A DNA stretch of 64,000 nucleotides from Chitinophaga sp. YR573 (GCF_900110995.1 NZ_FOJF01000001.1:3632803-3696802); one strand, 5' to 3'; positions 1 through 9,044 are shown, counted from the stretch's first letter. Translations and numbers: made by a program. Notes: generated from the sequence alone by a model not told the origin.

Positions 1-60
1 TTTTATATGTCAAAACTAGTGCTATTGGTATCTGTGGAATTGTAAGAAAACGAAACTTAT

Positions 61-900
61 ATGAAAATCGCTTATATCTGTTATGAAGGGCAATTGTTGC
101 AGGGTTTATCCGATGAGGATACTTTGTTGTTGAATTTCCTGCAACAAAAGGGTTTGGATATTCATCGTGAGGTATGGACAGATGCCGGGGTGAAGTGGGA
201 ACAATATCAATTGGTTATTTTAAAGTCTCCCTGGGATTATATTGATAATATAAAAGCATTTTATAGCTGGCTGTCTAAACTGGAAAGTTTGCAGATCCGG
301 TTATTAAATCCTTATGATATTGTCAGATGGAATAGTGATAAACATTATATCCGGGAGATGATGGATGCTGATTTACCGGTGATTCCTGCTGTATATATTG
401 AGAAAGGTACGCAGCCTTTATGGCCTGCTTACTTCAGCAATTTTAATACAGATAAGCTGATTGTGAAGCCATGCATCAGTGGTGGGTCTAAGAATACATT
501 TGTGGTGACACCGGGTAAACTGCCAGCATTAGTATTTGATGAAGCGTTTATGGTGCAGCCTTTTATGCCGGAGATCCTGGAAGGGGAGTGGTCTTTCCTC
601 TTTTTTAATGGGGTATTCAGTCATTGTTTGCTGAAGAGACCTGTACCTGGTGAGTTCAGGGTGCAGAGGCAGTTTGGCGGAAGTGCAGAACCACAGACGC
701 CCCCTGCGGCTTATTTAGCAACAGCGTTGAGTTTTGTAGAGCGGTATGCAAATGGATGTTTATATGCGAGAGTAGATGGGGTGGTAAAAGAAGGGCGGTT
801 CTTATTGATGGAGCTGGAATTAATAGAACCGCTTTTGTTCTTATCTACTAGCGAGCAGTATGAGCATTATTATCAGGCACTGAAGCAAATTATTGCTTGA
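61..900 (+). CDS. ATP-grasp domain protein (RimK/glutathione-synthetase-like)
   Basis: 279 aa, cytoplasmic. Such enzymes ligate a carboxylate to an amine or thiol using ATP; the substrate cannot be read here. The central part has the ATP-grasp pattern: 'KLIVKPCISGGSKNT' near residue 135 (ATP-binding Lys and Gly/Ser-rich loop), 'FMVQPFMPEI' near 165 and 'RVDGVV...LMELELIEP' near 240, the metal-binding Glu region at the C-terminus. The start ATG follows an AT-rich leader. It converges on the next gene with an 11-base overlap. Fold confident, substrate unknown. Confidence 0.75.
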   Translation: MKIAYICYEGQLLQGLSDEDTLLLNFLQQKGLDIHREVWTDAGVKWEQYQLVILKSPWDYIDNIKAFYSWLSKLESLQIRLLNPYDIVRWNSDKHYIREMMDADLPVIPAVYIEKGTQPLWPAYFSNFNTDKLIVKPCISGGSKNTFVVTPGKLPALVFDEAFMVQPFMPEILEGEWSFLFFNGVFSHCLLKRPVPGEFRVQRQFGGSAEPQTPPAAYLATALSFVERYANGCLYARVDGVVKEGRFLLMELELIEPLLFLSTSEQYEHYYQALKQIIA

Positions 901-2371
901 TGACAGCTTTTTTATCCATCCATTCTATTAATAACAAGGTGAATGTAAAACATAGGATCATGGGGAAGAATTGATAACGGAGTACGTTTATGGTAGCAAA
1001 AACACTGAAGGCAAAATTGATGATGAGAAAGGCAGTGATCAATATTAATGTCTTATCAGCAAGAAATTTTCTTGCGATCATACAGATGACAAATAAAATA
1101 TTCATTACAAAAAAAAGCGGTGTAAAAGGGAATAGTATTTTATGCTGGATGGTGGCAGAAACGGCCGTTACTTTTCTGCTTTTATAATTGAACCAATACT
1201 GGGCTATGGGATCTACATTGTCTTTTCCGAGGTTGTATACTTCCAGTTTTTCCAGTGGTGGCAGGCAATAGTTTTTTGTATTGGTTAACAGATAATACCT
1301 GGTGAATGCCCCTGGATTATGTCTTATCAGGTAACTGCCATATTCTTCAAATACAATAGAAGCCTTTCCCCATTCGGCTATCACATTGTATCTGTCTGTG
1401 GGTTTGAAATGCTGTTTGTAATATTGTTTTAATGGAGCTTCTGATTGACGGATAAAGAAATTAGCCACATAATCCGATAATATTTCCTGCATATCAGGCG
1501 GGGTATTTTTAAAGAATTGTTTTGTGAGATGGTCTACTTCTCTGGATGCTTCTGAAGGTAATAACGTACTATCAACGTCTATCTGTTTATACATATACAG
1601 GGCATTATTGGCCAGTTGCCAGCCGGTGAATAATGAGAACTGATGCTTACCTGTTATTTTGTATGCGGCGTTACGTTGGTTGTTGATGAAGATCAGCACT
1701 AATAAACTTCCCAGTATAATCCCTGTTGCTTTTACCCAGATACGTTGTGTGGATATAAGAAATGCCAGCGCGGAAATAAACGGATAATACATGGCATTGT
1801 TACGTACGGTGAAACAGGCGTATAATAAAACTGCGTGGGTAAAGATCTGATATAACCGTGGTCGTTGTACAATCCATATCAGTTGTGTAATCCATAATAA
1901 ACTCAATGCTGCAAAGAGTGGATCGCTGTTTACATAATTGCAGATATATAAATTTAGTGGATTGAAGAAAAGGAAGATAAAAAGAATGCTGCTGGTGATT
2001 TTTGCAGGTTTGTAAAAATACAGGATGGTGTAATAAAAAAGCAATGCTGTAAATTCCAGGAAGAAGTATTGAAAGCCTGCCAGTGCAGTATCAGAAGCAG
2101 TTATTTTGTGAAATACCATCAGAAATTTAGAATAACCTATTGGCCATATATTAATGTCCAGATTAGCATATGCTGCATACAGATAACTATAGGAATCGGA
2201 GAAGAAATCTGCGTAAGGGTATAATAATTTGAAAATGATAAATTGTACAACAAGACCTGCTACTGCTATAATAAGATATCTGCGATTTATTTTTATGAAA
2301 TCGGGGAAGGTAATGAGCATAAATTTATTTTGGCTGATATCTGAATATAAGTTGATTAGATCAGCCCGCAA
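890..2371 (-). CDS. polytopic membrane protein, GT-C glycosyltransferase-like
   Basis: 493 aa with about ten hydrophobic segments, the first near residues 30-50. The first periplasmic loop carries 'FFSDSYSYLYAA'; an acidic residue in this loop is the usual catalytic site of GT-C enzymes of the PMT/ArnT type. A soluble loop lies around residues 230-400 and the C-terminus again has membrane helices. It probably transfers a lipid-linked sugar, but donor and acceptor cannot be told. A second ATG at 2320 is an alternative start. Its 3' end overlaps the convergent ATP-grasp gene. Confidence 0.55.
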   Translation of the reverse strand: MRADLINLYSDISQNKFMLITFPDFIKINRRYLIIAVAGLVVQFIIFKLLYPYADFFSDSYSYLYAAYANLDINIWPIGYSKFLMVFHKITASDTALAGFQYFFLEFTALLFYYTILYFYKPAKITSSILFIFLFFNPLNLYICNYVNSDPLFAALSLLWITQLIWIVQRPRLYQIFTHAVLLYACFTVRNNAMYYPFISALAFLISTQRIWVKATGIILGSLLVLIFINNQRNAAYKITGKHQFSLFTGWQLANNALYMYKQIDVDSTLLPSEASREVDHLTKQFFKNTPPDMQEILSDYVANFFIRQSEAPLKQYYKQHFKPTDRYNVIAEWGKASIVFEEYGSYLIRHNPGAFTRYYLLTNTKNYCLPPLEKLEVYNLGKDNVDPIAQYWFNYKSRKVTAVSATIQHKILFPFTPLFFVMNILFVICMIARKFLADKTLILITAFLIINFAFSVFATINVLRYQFFPMILCFTFTLLLIEWMDKKAVIKQ

Positions 2372-2460
2372 AGTTATTTTCAGTCCTTAACATCGGATTA
2401 ACTCTTCCATGTATAAAGGGAAAACAACAATGAATGAAGGGTAGTGGTTTTTGGGGATAA

Positions 2461-3774
2461 TTATTTTATGATACCAGGTAATAATATGCCATCAGGAGCT
2501 TTAAATTCGACGCCTAAGAGTTTTGTAATTAATGATGCGATATCCTCTACTCCTATAACAGGGATGACGGTCCCTTTATTTATGCCGGCGCCATAACCGA
2601 TAAATCCGGTATACATTTCCGGGAAATTGGGATCATATCCGTGATGGCCACCACTGGCTGCGCCTAATTCATCTTTCAGTAATACGCCTTCTTTGTTTAC
2701 AGAAGCACCGCTGAAAACGATGCCCGGAACGGCGGCTAAAGCCAGTGCTGCACTGGAATCTGCGCCCATTTCGTCCAGTTTGGCCCTGTCATATATGCTA
2801 AATAACTTTTTTTGACTGTAGGGCAGATTTTGCAGGATTTTCTTTACTTTTTCCAGGGCGGCTTTGTTTTTCAGGTACAGGAAAGCGGATCCTCCGGAAG
2901 ACTGGAATTTGGCTACTTCCAGCAGGTCGTTTTGTTTTAACCAGATGTTGGGTCTTAGTACGCCGTGGATGTCCATAAATCCATGATCTCCCACGATGAG
3001 TATGGTGGTACTGTCTTTTAATCCGGAGCGTTCTACCGCTTCCAGTACGCCACCGATGGCGTTGTCTGCATTGGCCAATGCAAGTGTAACTTCTTCTCCT
3101 TCCCGGCCTACGCCATGTTCGGCGCCATCTACACAGGCGAAGTGTAAGGCCAGGAAGTGAGGTTTATAGGTTTTGAAGATGTAAGCCGCCATTCTGCCGG
3201 CGTTGGTATCCATGCTTACGAATTCTTCGCTCATATTTTCTCCGTTCAGTTTGCCGGTGGCATTCTGTTCTATTTCTTCTACCAGTCCTTTGGTAGCGTA
3301 TTTCCTGGATTCAGAGATCCTGTCTTCTGCATGCTTATCATCCCATATTTCCGGAATGGAGTAGTCGATCCCTTCTCCTACGCTAACCGGCCATTGTACG
3401 GCACTGGTAGTCAAGCCTTTTGCTTTGAGTGCCTGCCATACGGTAGGGACTTTGATATCTTTCAGGAACCAGTTCCAGTTGCCGGTGCTGCCTACGGGTG
3501 CGTTGTAATAAATACCACTTCTTGCCGGCATGGCACCTGTGAGCATGGCCACATGGGAAGGGTAGGTGTAACTGGGGAACACACTTTTCATTTTCAGGGC
3601 ATATAAGCCGCCGTTTTTTAAGTGTTGGAGGTTAGGGGTTGGATATTGACTATCCAGGTAAAATTCGGGCCGTAAGCCATCAATGCTGATGAGTATGACG
3701 TGTCTGGAAGGTTGTGCCAGGCATGCGACTGACATCACCATTGCGGTGGTAAACGTGAAAAGTGGGCGAAACAT
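2461..3774 (-). CDS. secreted alkaline phosphatase-superfamily phosphodiesterase (ENPP-like)
   Basis: 437 aa with a signal peptide ending near 'ACLAQ' (residue 21), so periplasmic or surface exposed. Metal and nucleophile motifs of nucleotide pyrophosphatase/phosphodiesterases are present: 'ISIDGLRPE' (Asp32), 'SYTYPSHVAMLTG' (Thr70 nucleophile), 'VGDHGFMDIHG' and 'GGHHGYDPNFPEM' for the second metal site. It hydrolyses phosphate mono- or diesters, substrate unknown. It lies 15 bases after the FecR gene in the same direction, so it is probably the last gene of a sigma-FecR-phosphodiesterase operon. Confidence 0.85.
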   Translation of the reverse strand: MFRPLFTFTTAMVMSVACLAQPSRHVILISIDGLRPEFYLDSQYPTPNLQHLKNGGLYALKMKSVFPSYTYPSHVAMLTGAMPARSGIYYNAPVGSTGNWNWFLKDIKVPTVWQALKAKGLTTSAVQWPVSVGEGIDYSIPEIWDDKHAEDRISESRKYATKGLVEEIEQNATGKLNGENMSEEFVSMDTNAGRMAAYIFKTYKPHFLALHFACVDGAEHGVGREGEEVTLALANADNAIGGVLEAVERSGLKDSTTILIVGDHGFMDIHGVLRPNIWLKQNDLLEVAKFQSSGGSAFLYLKNKAALEKVKKILQNLPYSQKKLFSIYDRAKLDEMGADSSAALALAAVPGIVFSGASVNKEGVLLKDELGAASGGHHGYDPNFPEMYTGFIGYGAGINKGTVIPVIGVEDIASLITKLLGVEFKAPDGILLPGIIK

Positions 3775-3789
3775 ATAAAATTGAGTGAG

Positions 3790-4884
3790 TTATTTGAAGT
3801 GTAATGTATTATTTTTTTCATCGAAAGAGCATTCGATATCCGTTACCATTTTCAGGTTCTCTATGAATACGGAGATCGGCTGATTTCTGTCTACTCCACC
3901 GGCGAACTTTTTGTTCATGACAATTGGGTTGTCGATACTTACATTTATACCGAACCAGCGTGGCAATACTTTTGATATCTCTTTCAGGTCGGCCCCGTAG
4001 AAGTAATAGATCCCTTTTTTCCAGCCAAGTACGCGGGTTTTATCAAACTGCTCCATGCTGATCCCGTTTGCATTGGATACAGCTTCCATACCTGGTTGTA
4101 CGGATACTGTTTTCGTGCCGTTGATGACGTTCACAGCACCCTGTACCAGTGCTACTTTTACTACTCCGGAATCATAGGAGTTGACGTTAAATTCCGTTCC
4201 CAGTACCTGTACGCTATTATGCGGCAGGTGTACAATAAAAGGTTTCTTTTCGTCTTTCGCGATCTTCAGGTACGCTTCTCCATTGATACTGATCTCTCTT
4301 GTATTACCGGTAAAGGAGAAGGGGAAGCTCAGCTGGCTGGCGGAGTTTAACCATACTTCTGTACCATCATCCAAAGTGATCTTATAATCTTTCCCTATAG
4401 GTACAGTAAGGCTGTTAATGCCTGTTTTTTCCTTTCCTGTTACAGTATAGGTGAGGGTATGTTGTGTATTGTTAAGTTGCGCATCTCCTGCAGCTACATC
4501 ACCTTTCTCTTTACTGAGGTCGATGACCTGGCCATTGGACAGTGTTAATTGTATCGTATTATTATTGGCTATTTGTTGTTGCTGCTTTGGTAAGAAGTAG
4601 AACAAGGTTGTTACGCAGACGCCGGTTATAACAGCGGCGACTGCGAGCTTTTTGAAAAGGTGTATGTTGGTTTTTGATTTTTGTAATACGGTGGTGAGAT
4701 CGGCCCATTCAACTTCACTGATCCCATCGGCAGGGAGCGCATTATTTAATGCGAGCCAGCGTTCGTGGATAGTATTATCCTCAGCAATGAGCATATCTAT
4801 CTCAATAAGCTCTGTGCTATCAAGGGTACCGGCTATTTTACCTGCCAATAAGTAATCAATTTTATCATCATCCTGTTTCATCAC
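3790..4884 (-). CDS. FecR-family anti-sigma factor
   Basis: 364 aa. An N-terminal cytoplasmic domain of about 75 residues is followed by one membrane helix ('AVAAVITGVCVTTLFYFL'), a periplasmic FecR domain ('LDDGTEVWLNSASQLSFPF', 'VQVLGTEFNVNSYD') and a C-terminal DUF4974-like secretin/TonB N-domain. It should hold the ECF sigma factor encoded 35 bases upstream and release it on an envelope signal. Usually an STN-type SusC receptor follows; here a phosphodiesterase does. Confidence 0.9.
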   Translation of the reverse strand: MMKQDDDKIDYLLAGKIAGTLDSTELIEIDMLIAEDNTIHERWLALNNALPADGISEVEWADLTTVLQKSKTNIHLFKKLAVAAVITGVCVTTLFYFLPKQQQQIANNNTIQLTLSNGQVIDLSKEKGDVAAGDAQLNNTQHTLTYTVTGKEKTGINSLTVPIGKDYKITLDDGTEVWLNSASQLSFPFSFTGNTREISINGEAYLKIAKDEKKPFIVHLPHNSVQVLGTEFNVNSYDSGVVKVALVQGAVNVINGTKTVSVQPGMEAVSNANGISMEQFDKTRVLGWKKGIYYFYGADLKEISKVLPRWFGINVSIDNPIVMNKKFAGGVDRNQPISVFIENLKMVTDIECSFDEKNNTLHFK

Positions 4885-4918
4885 TATGACTTATAGACAC
4901 GGTTTTAATAGAATAGCA

Positions 4919-5470
4919 CTATAGGGATTCCCACTTTTTTAGCCTGGTACGTAAAGTTTTTAAAGCTTTGACCATATGATTCATCACCGTATTGCGGCTG
5001 ATGGACAGGTCTGCGGCTATTTCATGGTAGCTTCTATGTTCCAGGTAAGCGAGATTAAAGACTCTTGCGGCGGCCGGGGAGAGATCATCCATAGCGGCGG
5101 TAAGTTCTTTCTTCAGCTCGGCATTTTCGAGATGGTAAGTGGGTAGGATGAATTCATTGGGGAGCGGGATATTATTTTCTCTTTTTTTACGAACACCTTC
5201 ATTACGAATAAAATTGTATGCCCTGTTTTTGATACTGTTAGACAGATAACCCTTAATAGATGTTGTGACTTGTTTATATAAAGTTTGCTGCCAGAAATCA
5301 ATGAAAAGATCCTGGACAAGGTCCTGCGCCTCGCATTCGTCCTTTATAATAGACAAAGCGAGAACGTATAACCACTTCCTGTTGTTATTATATAGGTAGT
5401 TAAAGGCTTCTAAATCATGTGCCTTTAGCCGTTCCAGCAGAATAACATCATTTCCATAATCTGGATACAT
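4919..5470 (-). CDS. ECF RNA polymerase sigma factor
   Basis: 183 aa, normal length. Sigma region 2 is 'FNYLYNNNRKWLYVLALSIIKDECEAQDLVQDLF' in outline (residues about 19-51) and region 4 carries the helix-turn-helix 'HRSYHEIAADLSISRNTVMN'. It is the first gene of the operon with FecR and the phosphodiesterase. The upstream 400 bases are the divergent promoter region shared with the caspase-fold-like gene. Confidence 0.92.
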   Translation of the reverse strand: MYPDYGNDVILLERLKAHDLEAFNYLYNNNRKWLYVLALSIIKDECEAQDLVQDLFIDFWQQTLYKQVTTSIKGYLSNSIKNRAYNFIRNEGVRKKRENNIPLPNEFILPTYHLENAELKKELTAAMDDLSPAAARVFNLAYLEHRSYHEIAADLSISRNTVMNHMVKALKTLRTRLKKWESL

Positions 5471-5908
5471 TCACAAATATTGACTCTGTTGAAAATAAAT
5501 GATTGGTCGTACAAACATAAAGTTTACTTCTCAAAACTGCAACCCTATAACATAGATTTAATACGCCCTTCTAAATATAACTAATAGTCTTTCTTGTGAT
5601 AAATAATAGGATGTTAAGGGTTTGGTTAATCTGATGTTAATGAAAACTTATCATGATTATATATTTTCGAATTTTCATTTTTTCTATCCATCACATATTG
5701 ATTTTAATAATGAAATGTGATCTGACTAGTAACTTCAAAATTGATGAAAATCATCAGAAATCTGTATATTTGATTATACGTGAATGGCACAATAATACCC
5801 CAACAGCATAGAGCTACCCCAACAATTTAATTAAGATATTTAATAATTTAATTTATGTGTTTATGCCATTGGCATAAGCAGTTTGTTCATAACTCCAAAA
5901 ACAATGTA
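5471..5908. other. divergent intergenic region with promoter and palindrome
   Basis: AT-rich 438 bases between the ECF sigma gene (minus) and the caspase-fold-like gene (plus). No coding potential was seen apart from an in-frame extension from 5855 that I reject. It holds a plausible Bacteroidota promoter, listed separately, and a 17-base palindrome at 5861-5877 (TTATGCCA-T-TGGCATAA), which lies within the leader and could be an operator. Confidence 0.5.
5741..5772 (+). promoter_or_regulatory. predicted Bacteroidota promoter
   Basis: TTG at 5741-5743 and TATATTTG at 5765-5772 fit the Bacteroidota -33/-7 consensus (TTTG and TAnnTTTG) with a 21-base spacer. Transcription would start near 5779, leaving a leader of about 130 bases before the ATG at 5909. 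Confidence 0.5.
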
Positions 5909-6682
5909 ATGAAAACACGTAACCCCTCCTTCTTCAGGGTAAGGGCGCTTTTTGTGGCGTTCCTGCTATCCTGTTCTGTAATCAATTATGTTAAAGCTTC
6001 CGATCGTGAAATCGGTGGCTATGTAGACCACGCAGAAGATCGCTTTGTAAGAAACGTCTGGAACTTTATAAAGAACTTCCAGGGTTGGCAAACGGTTGGT
6101 GCAAACCGCTGGCAGGAAGTACAATACTTCTGGGCAGAACCATTCGAATTTGACAGTGATCACCAGGACTTCGTTGATAAAATGGACCTGGCCTATGTAG
6201 CTGCTCACGGAAGTGCTTATTATGTACAAACGAATCAAAGCACCAGTACTGGTGTGGATCTGCGTAACTGTCCTGCTTATGGCGACCTCTCCACCGGCGG
6301 GGATCTTGAGTTCATGATTATTGAATCCTGCTCCACCGTAGCATCTGCTCCGGAAGCTCCTGCCAGTGGCGACTGGTGGACGCCATGGAGTGCTATTTTT
6401 CAGGGTCTGCATCAGTTGGCAGGCTTCCGTACACTGAGCTACTCAGATAACGGTATTCCTAACCGTTTTGCCAACAAACTGAAAGCAAACGGAGGCATCT
6501 GGCAGTCATGGTTCAGTGCAGTCGATGGTGAACGCACCTTCTACTCTGATGGCACTTATACAGAGTTCCCCGGTTATGCCAGCGCCATTATATATACCAG
6601 CACTGAGAACGACCGGTTAGGTAGTTATGCAGCAGATCCTGCTGGTGGTACCGGCGGTATGAAAACCTGGTGGCAGTTTTAA
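5909..6682 (+). CDS. secreted DUF6345-like protein with caspase-fold His/Cys pair
   Basis: 257 aa from the ATG at 5909; an in-frame ATG at 5855 would spoil the signal peptide. A signal peptide ends near 'NYVKA' (residue 30). The mature protein has 'LAYVAAHGSAYY' (His100-Gly101) and 'LEFMIIESCSTV' (Cys141), each after a hydrophobic strand. This order and spacing are those of clan CD cysteine proteases (caspase, gingipain). I recall this type as DUF6345. Proteolysis is inferred only. The next gene, 26 bases on, encodes a lipoprotein and is probably co-transcribed. Confidence 0.65.
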   Translation: MKTRNPSFFRVRALFVAFLLSCSVINYVKASDREIGGYVDHAEDRFVRNVWNFIKNFQGWQTVGANRWQEVQYFWAEPFEFDSDHQDFVDKMDLAYVAAHGSAYYVQTNQSTSTGVDLRNCPAYGDLSTGGDLEFMIIESCSTVASAPEAPASGDWWTPWSAIFQGLHQLAGFRTLSYSDNGIPNRFANKLKANGGIWQSWFSAVDGERTFYSDGTYTEFPGYASAIIYTSTENDRLGSYAADPAGGTGGMKTWWQF

Positions 6683-6708
6683 TTTCATTCACTTTTAAAG
6701 TTAGAATC

Positions 6709-7680
6709 ATGACTATAAAAAATGCAGCTGTTTTCATAAGTTGTCTTACGCTGTGTGCCTGTAAATGTAACAGAACACATCCGGGAAATGAGACAAACAT
6801 TTATCTGTATTCTTTTGAAGAGACGGCACCTCTTACTCAGGATAATACCCGGAAACTGATAAGCGATTTTCTTGGCATCTCATCTGCTAAAGATCTCACA
6901 GTATCTAAAGATGAGAATATTGCTTACTTCGTATCTCCGGATGATGTGAATACAACCCTGGAACAGGATCTGACCACCGGTAACTTCGCCTTCAATAAAT
7001 TCAGTAAAGAATATCTGGGCGATTTTACGCCTAAGCTACCGGGCAAAGAAGAGGCTATTAAGATAAGCGAAAAGTTTATCCGTGATAAAGGGCTGTTCCC
7101 TAAAAAAGCAGAACAGCTAAAGCTGGTACATGAAGGTGGGCTTCGCGCACAATCTGTAAATGGCCCTATCGTAGATAAATTGATTACGCTTACTTATGGC
7201 CGTATAATTGACAGCTTACAGGTAATAGGAGCAGGCTCCAAAATCATAGTGAACATCGGGGACAAAGGAGAGGTACTTGGTTTAACCTATCGTTGGAGGG
7301 AAGTGAATGAAACTTCCGGCAAACGGCAACTAAAACAGGAAGAACTGATTTCCCGCGAAGAAGCAGAAGGTCTGTTGAAAAGGCAGATCATACAGGAGTT
7401 TGGCGCAACTGCACAATACGATGTCAAAAGCGTCAATAAAACCTATTATGATAATAACGGCAGGTACCTGCAGCCCGTATTTGCTTTTGAAACTGTGATC
7501 AACCTGGGAGATAAACAGGTAAAACCTATTCGTTACCTGGGCGTTATTCCTTTGTTGAAAGATTCTCCGGAACCATTAAAATTGCTGGATGTAGATCCTA
7601 AGGCGAAAGATCAGATCAAAATGATACAACGCGGACAGGTAGATTCCAGTGGGCGTGGTAAACTACCTACGAAAGATTAA
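6709..7680 (+). CDS. lipoprotein with PepSY/FTP-like segments
   Basis: 323 aa from the ATG at 6709. The signal peptide has a lipobox-like 'LTLCAC', so the protein is probably membrane anchored. Segments such as 'EAIKISEKFIRDKGL' and 'SREEAEGLLKRQIIQEFGA' followed by beta strands ('LQPVFAFETVI') resemble the PepSY/FTP propeptide fold, which inhibits or folds partner proteases. This suggests a partner for the preceding caspase-fold-like protein. The family was not securely recognised. A strong hairpin terminator follows at once. Confidence 0.55.
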   Translation: MTIKNAAVFISCLTLCACKCNRTHPGNETNIYLYSFEETAPLTQDNTRKLISDFLGISSAKDLTVSKDENIAYFVSPDDVNTTLEQDLTTGNFAFNKFSKEYLGDFTPKLPGKEEAIKISEKFIRDKGLFPKKAEQLKLVHEGGLRAQSVNGPIVDKLITLTYGRIIDSLQVIGAGSKIIVNIGDKGEVLGLTYRWREVNETSGKRQLKQEELISREEAEGLLKRQIIQEFGATAQYDVKSVNKTYYDNNGRYLQPVFAFETVINLGDKQVKPIRYLGVIPLLKDSPEPLKLLDVDPKAKDQIKMIQRGQVDSSGRGKLPTKD

Positions 7681-7724
7681 TTTAAAAGGTCTGCGTCAAT
7701 TTTTTGACGCAGACCTTTTAAATT
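7679..7724. terminator. bidirectional rho-independent terminator
   Basis: Perfect 21-base inverted repeat (7679-7699 and 7704-7724) with a 4-T loop. The outer arms are A/T-rich, giving a U-rich tail on both strands. It ends the plus-strand lipoprotein gene and overlaps the last codons of the convergent nudK. Confidence 0.9.
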
Positions 7725-8296
7725 AAGGCCTTCAACTTCGCATACTGCAACAACATAATTGACTTCCCATCTTTGATCTCCCCATTATCAATCATCTCCA
7801 TAGCCTTATCAAGTGTTATTTCCAGTACTTCAATATCTTCCTGTTCATGTGCAATACCACCTCCCTCATGTATCTTCATCGATTTTGAATATTCTGCAAC
7901 GAAGAAGTATAATACTTCTGTAACAGAACCGGGAGACATATACGCTTCAAATATTTTACGGACATCTGTAATCCTATATCCTGTTTCTTCTTCCGTTTCT
8001 CTTCTTATACAATCTTCAGGATTGTCTTTATCCAGCAGGCCTGCACATGTTTCAATGAGCATACCGGTTGGGTTACCATTTACAAAAGTAGGTAGTCTGA
8101 ACTGCCTGGTGAGAATGACTGTTTTCTGCTCTTTGTTATACAGTAAAATGGTAGCACCGTTGCCCCTGTCATAGGCTTCTCTGTTTTGGGTTTCCCAGGT
8201 ACCATTGGCTTTCTGATATTCGTAGGTGATCTTTCTTAACGTGTACCAGTTATCAGAGAGGACTTCAGTCTTCAGAATTTTTACCTTGTTTTGCAT
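7718..8296 (-). CDS. nudK: NUDIX hydrolase, GDP-mannose pyrophosphatase
   Basis: 192 aa, matching the usual length of NudK. The protein follows the E. coli enzyme closely: 'YDRGNGATILLYN', 'RQFRLPTFVNGN', the NUDIX box 'GLLDKDNPEDCIRRETEEE' with the two-residue insertion typical of NudK, then 'YMSPGSVTE' and 'EDIEVLE'. It should hydrolyse GDP-mannose to GMP and mannose-1-phosphate in the cytoplasm. It is a monocistronic chromosomal gene just outside the element boundary. Confidence 0.93.
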   Translation of the reverse strand: MQNKVKILKTEVLSDNWYTLRKITYEYQKANGTWETQNREAYDRGNGATILLYNKEQKTVILTRQFRLPTFVNGNPTGMLIETCAGLLDKDNPEDCIRRETEEETGYRITDVRKIFEAYMSPGSVTEVLYFFVAEYSKSMKIHEGGGIAHEQEDIEVLEITLDKAMEMIDNGEIKDGKSIMLLQYAKLKALI

Positions 8297-8377
8297 GGAT
8301 GATATTGTAGCGTTAATTGGTAAGATAATAACGATTTAATGAATTGGGTAGTACATAAACATTTTTATACATACGAA

Positions 8378-8402
8378 AAAACCCGCTCTTAGAGCGGGTT
8401 TT
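8378..8402 (-). terminator. terminator of the interrupted tRNA-Gln gene
   Basis: 11-base stem (8378-8388 with 8392-8402), 3-base loop, then A6 on the plus strand, which reads as a U tail on minus. It sits 9 bases after the tRNA 3' end and marks original chromosome on this side. Confidence 0.85.
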
Positions 8403-8411
8403 AGTTTCTTG

Positions 8412-8452
8412 TTGCCTGACCTGGATTCGAACCAAGACAAACAGAGTCAGAG
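8412..8452 (-). other. 3' half of tRNA-Gln (anticodon CTG), putative attL
   Basis: Read on minus: anticodon loop CTCTGAC, 3' anticodon strand TCTGT, variable TTGT, T-arm CTTGG-TTCGAAT-CCAGG, acceptor strand TCAGGCA and discriminator A. Upstream of the loop the sequence no longer fits: the base pairs for the anticodon stem, the D-arm and the 5' acceptor strand TGCCTGA are missing. The break is exactly at the anticodon loop, a known crossover site for tyrosine recombinases. I read it as the left attachment copy, with the intact tRNA at the right end outside the window. Confidence 0.75.
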
Positions 8453-8702
8453 GGACTAATTTATTGATTCGTATATGTGTAGATCCTTCTCCTGGAGTGA
8501 ATAATACCATAAATAAAATTTATATATATCAACAAGGTGTTTCGAAATGCCCGATAATCAATAAGTTAGAATGGGCAAACGGGACAATATCTCGTTTTGG
8601 GGTTAACTTTTGTATTCATATTAACAATTTATTGTATTAGATTGCCTCTGAGAATATTTCCTATTTCTAACAGGAATATCATCTGAAGTTTCCCACAAAC
8701 AC

Positions 8703-9044
8703 TTAAAACTTCGACCGTTTTTCAGCGGCTTTTACCATGTCTACTATTTTTTTGTGACCATTTTCAGCCTGCTGATAGGTACTGTAGTTCTCCCTATATT
8801 CATAAAACTCGTGATCTTCGCCTGGTGTGTATATATAAGTTTCAAAAACTAAAGGCGGAGATGATGCCCCTAAAGAAATATCATTACCGGTAAAAGTGGT
8901 TGATATATTAATATCTCCCAAAGTCTCATTCCATAATTGCTTTGGCCCTAATATTATAGAGTCTTTATCCTCCAGTAATTTTTCCATTGCTTTAGTGAGT
9001 TCAATGGGATGAGCCATATAATTTTCTAAATAGTAAACCAACAT
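8703..9044 (-). CDS. hypothetical protein
   Basis: 113 aa, no signal peptide or membrane helix. The protein looks like a small alpha/beta domain ending in a basic helix ('GHKKIVDMVKAAEKRSK'). 'MAHPIELTKAMEK' at residue 10 offers an alternative start at 9017. No family recognised. It is the first gene inside the left attachment site. Confidence 0.6.
   Translation of the reverse strand: MLVYYLENYMAHPIELTKAMEKLLEDKDSIILGPKQLWNETLGDINISTTFTGNDISLGASSPPLVFETYIYTPGEDHEFYEYRENYSTYQQAENGHKKIVDMVKAAEKRSKF

Noticed and set aside
3157..3606. 149-codon plus-strand frame opposite the phosphodiesterase
   Set aside because: Shadow of a gene with full catalytic motifs; no independent signal of coding.
5855..5908. 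N-terminal extension of the caspase-fold-like protein
   Set aside because: It would put a His/Cys-rich stretch before a good signal peptide and overlaps the palindrome at 5861-5877.
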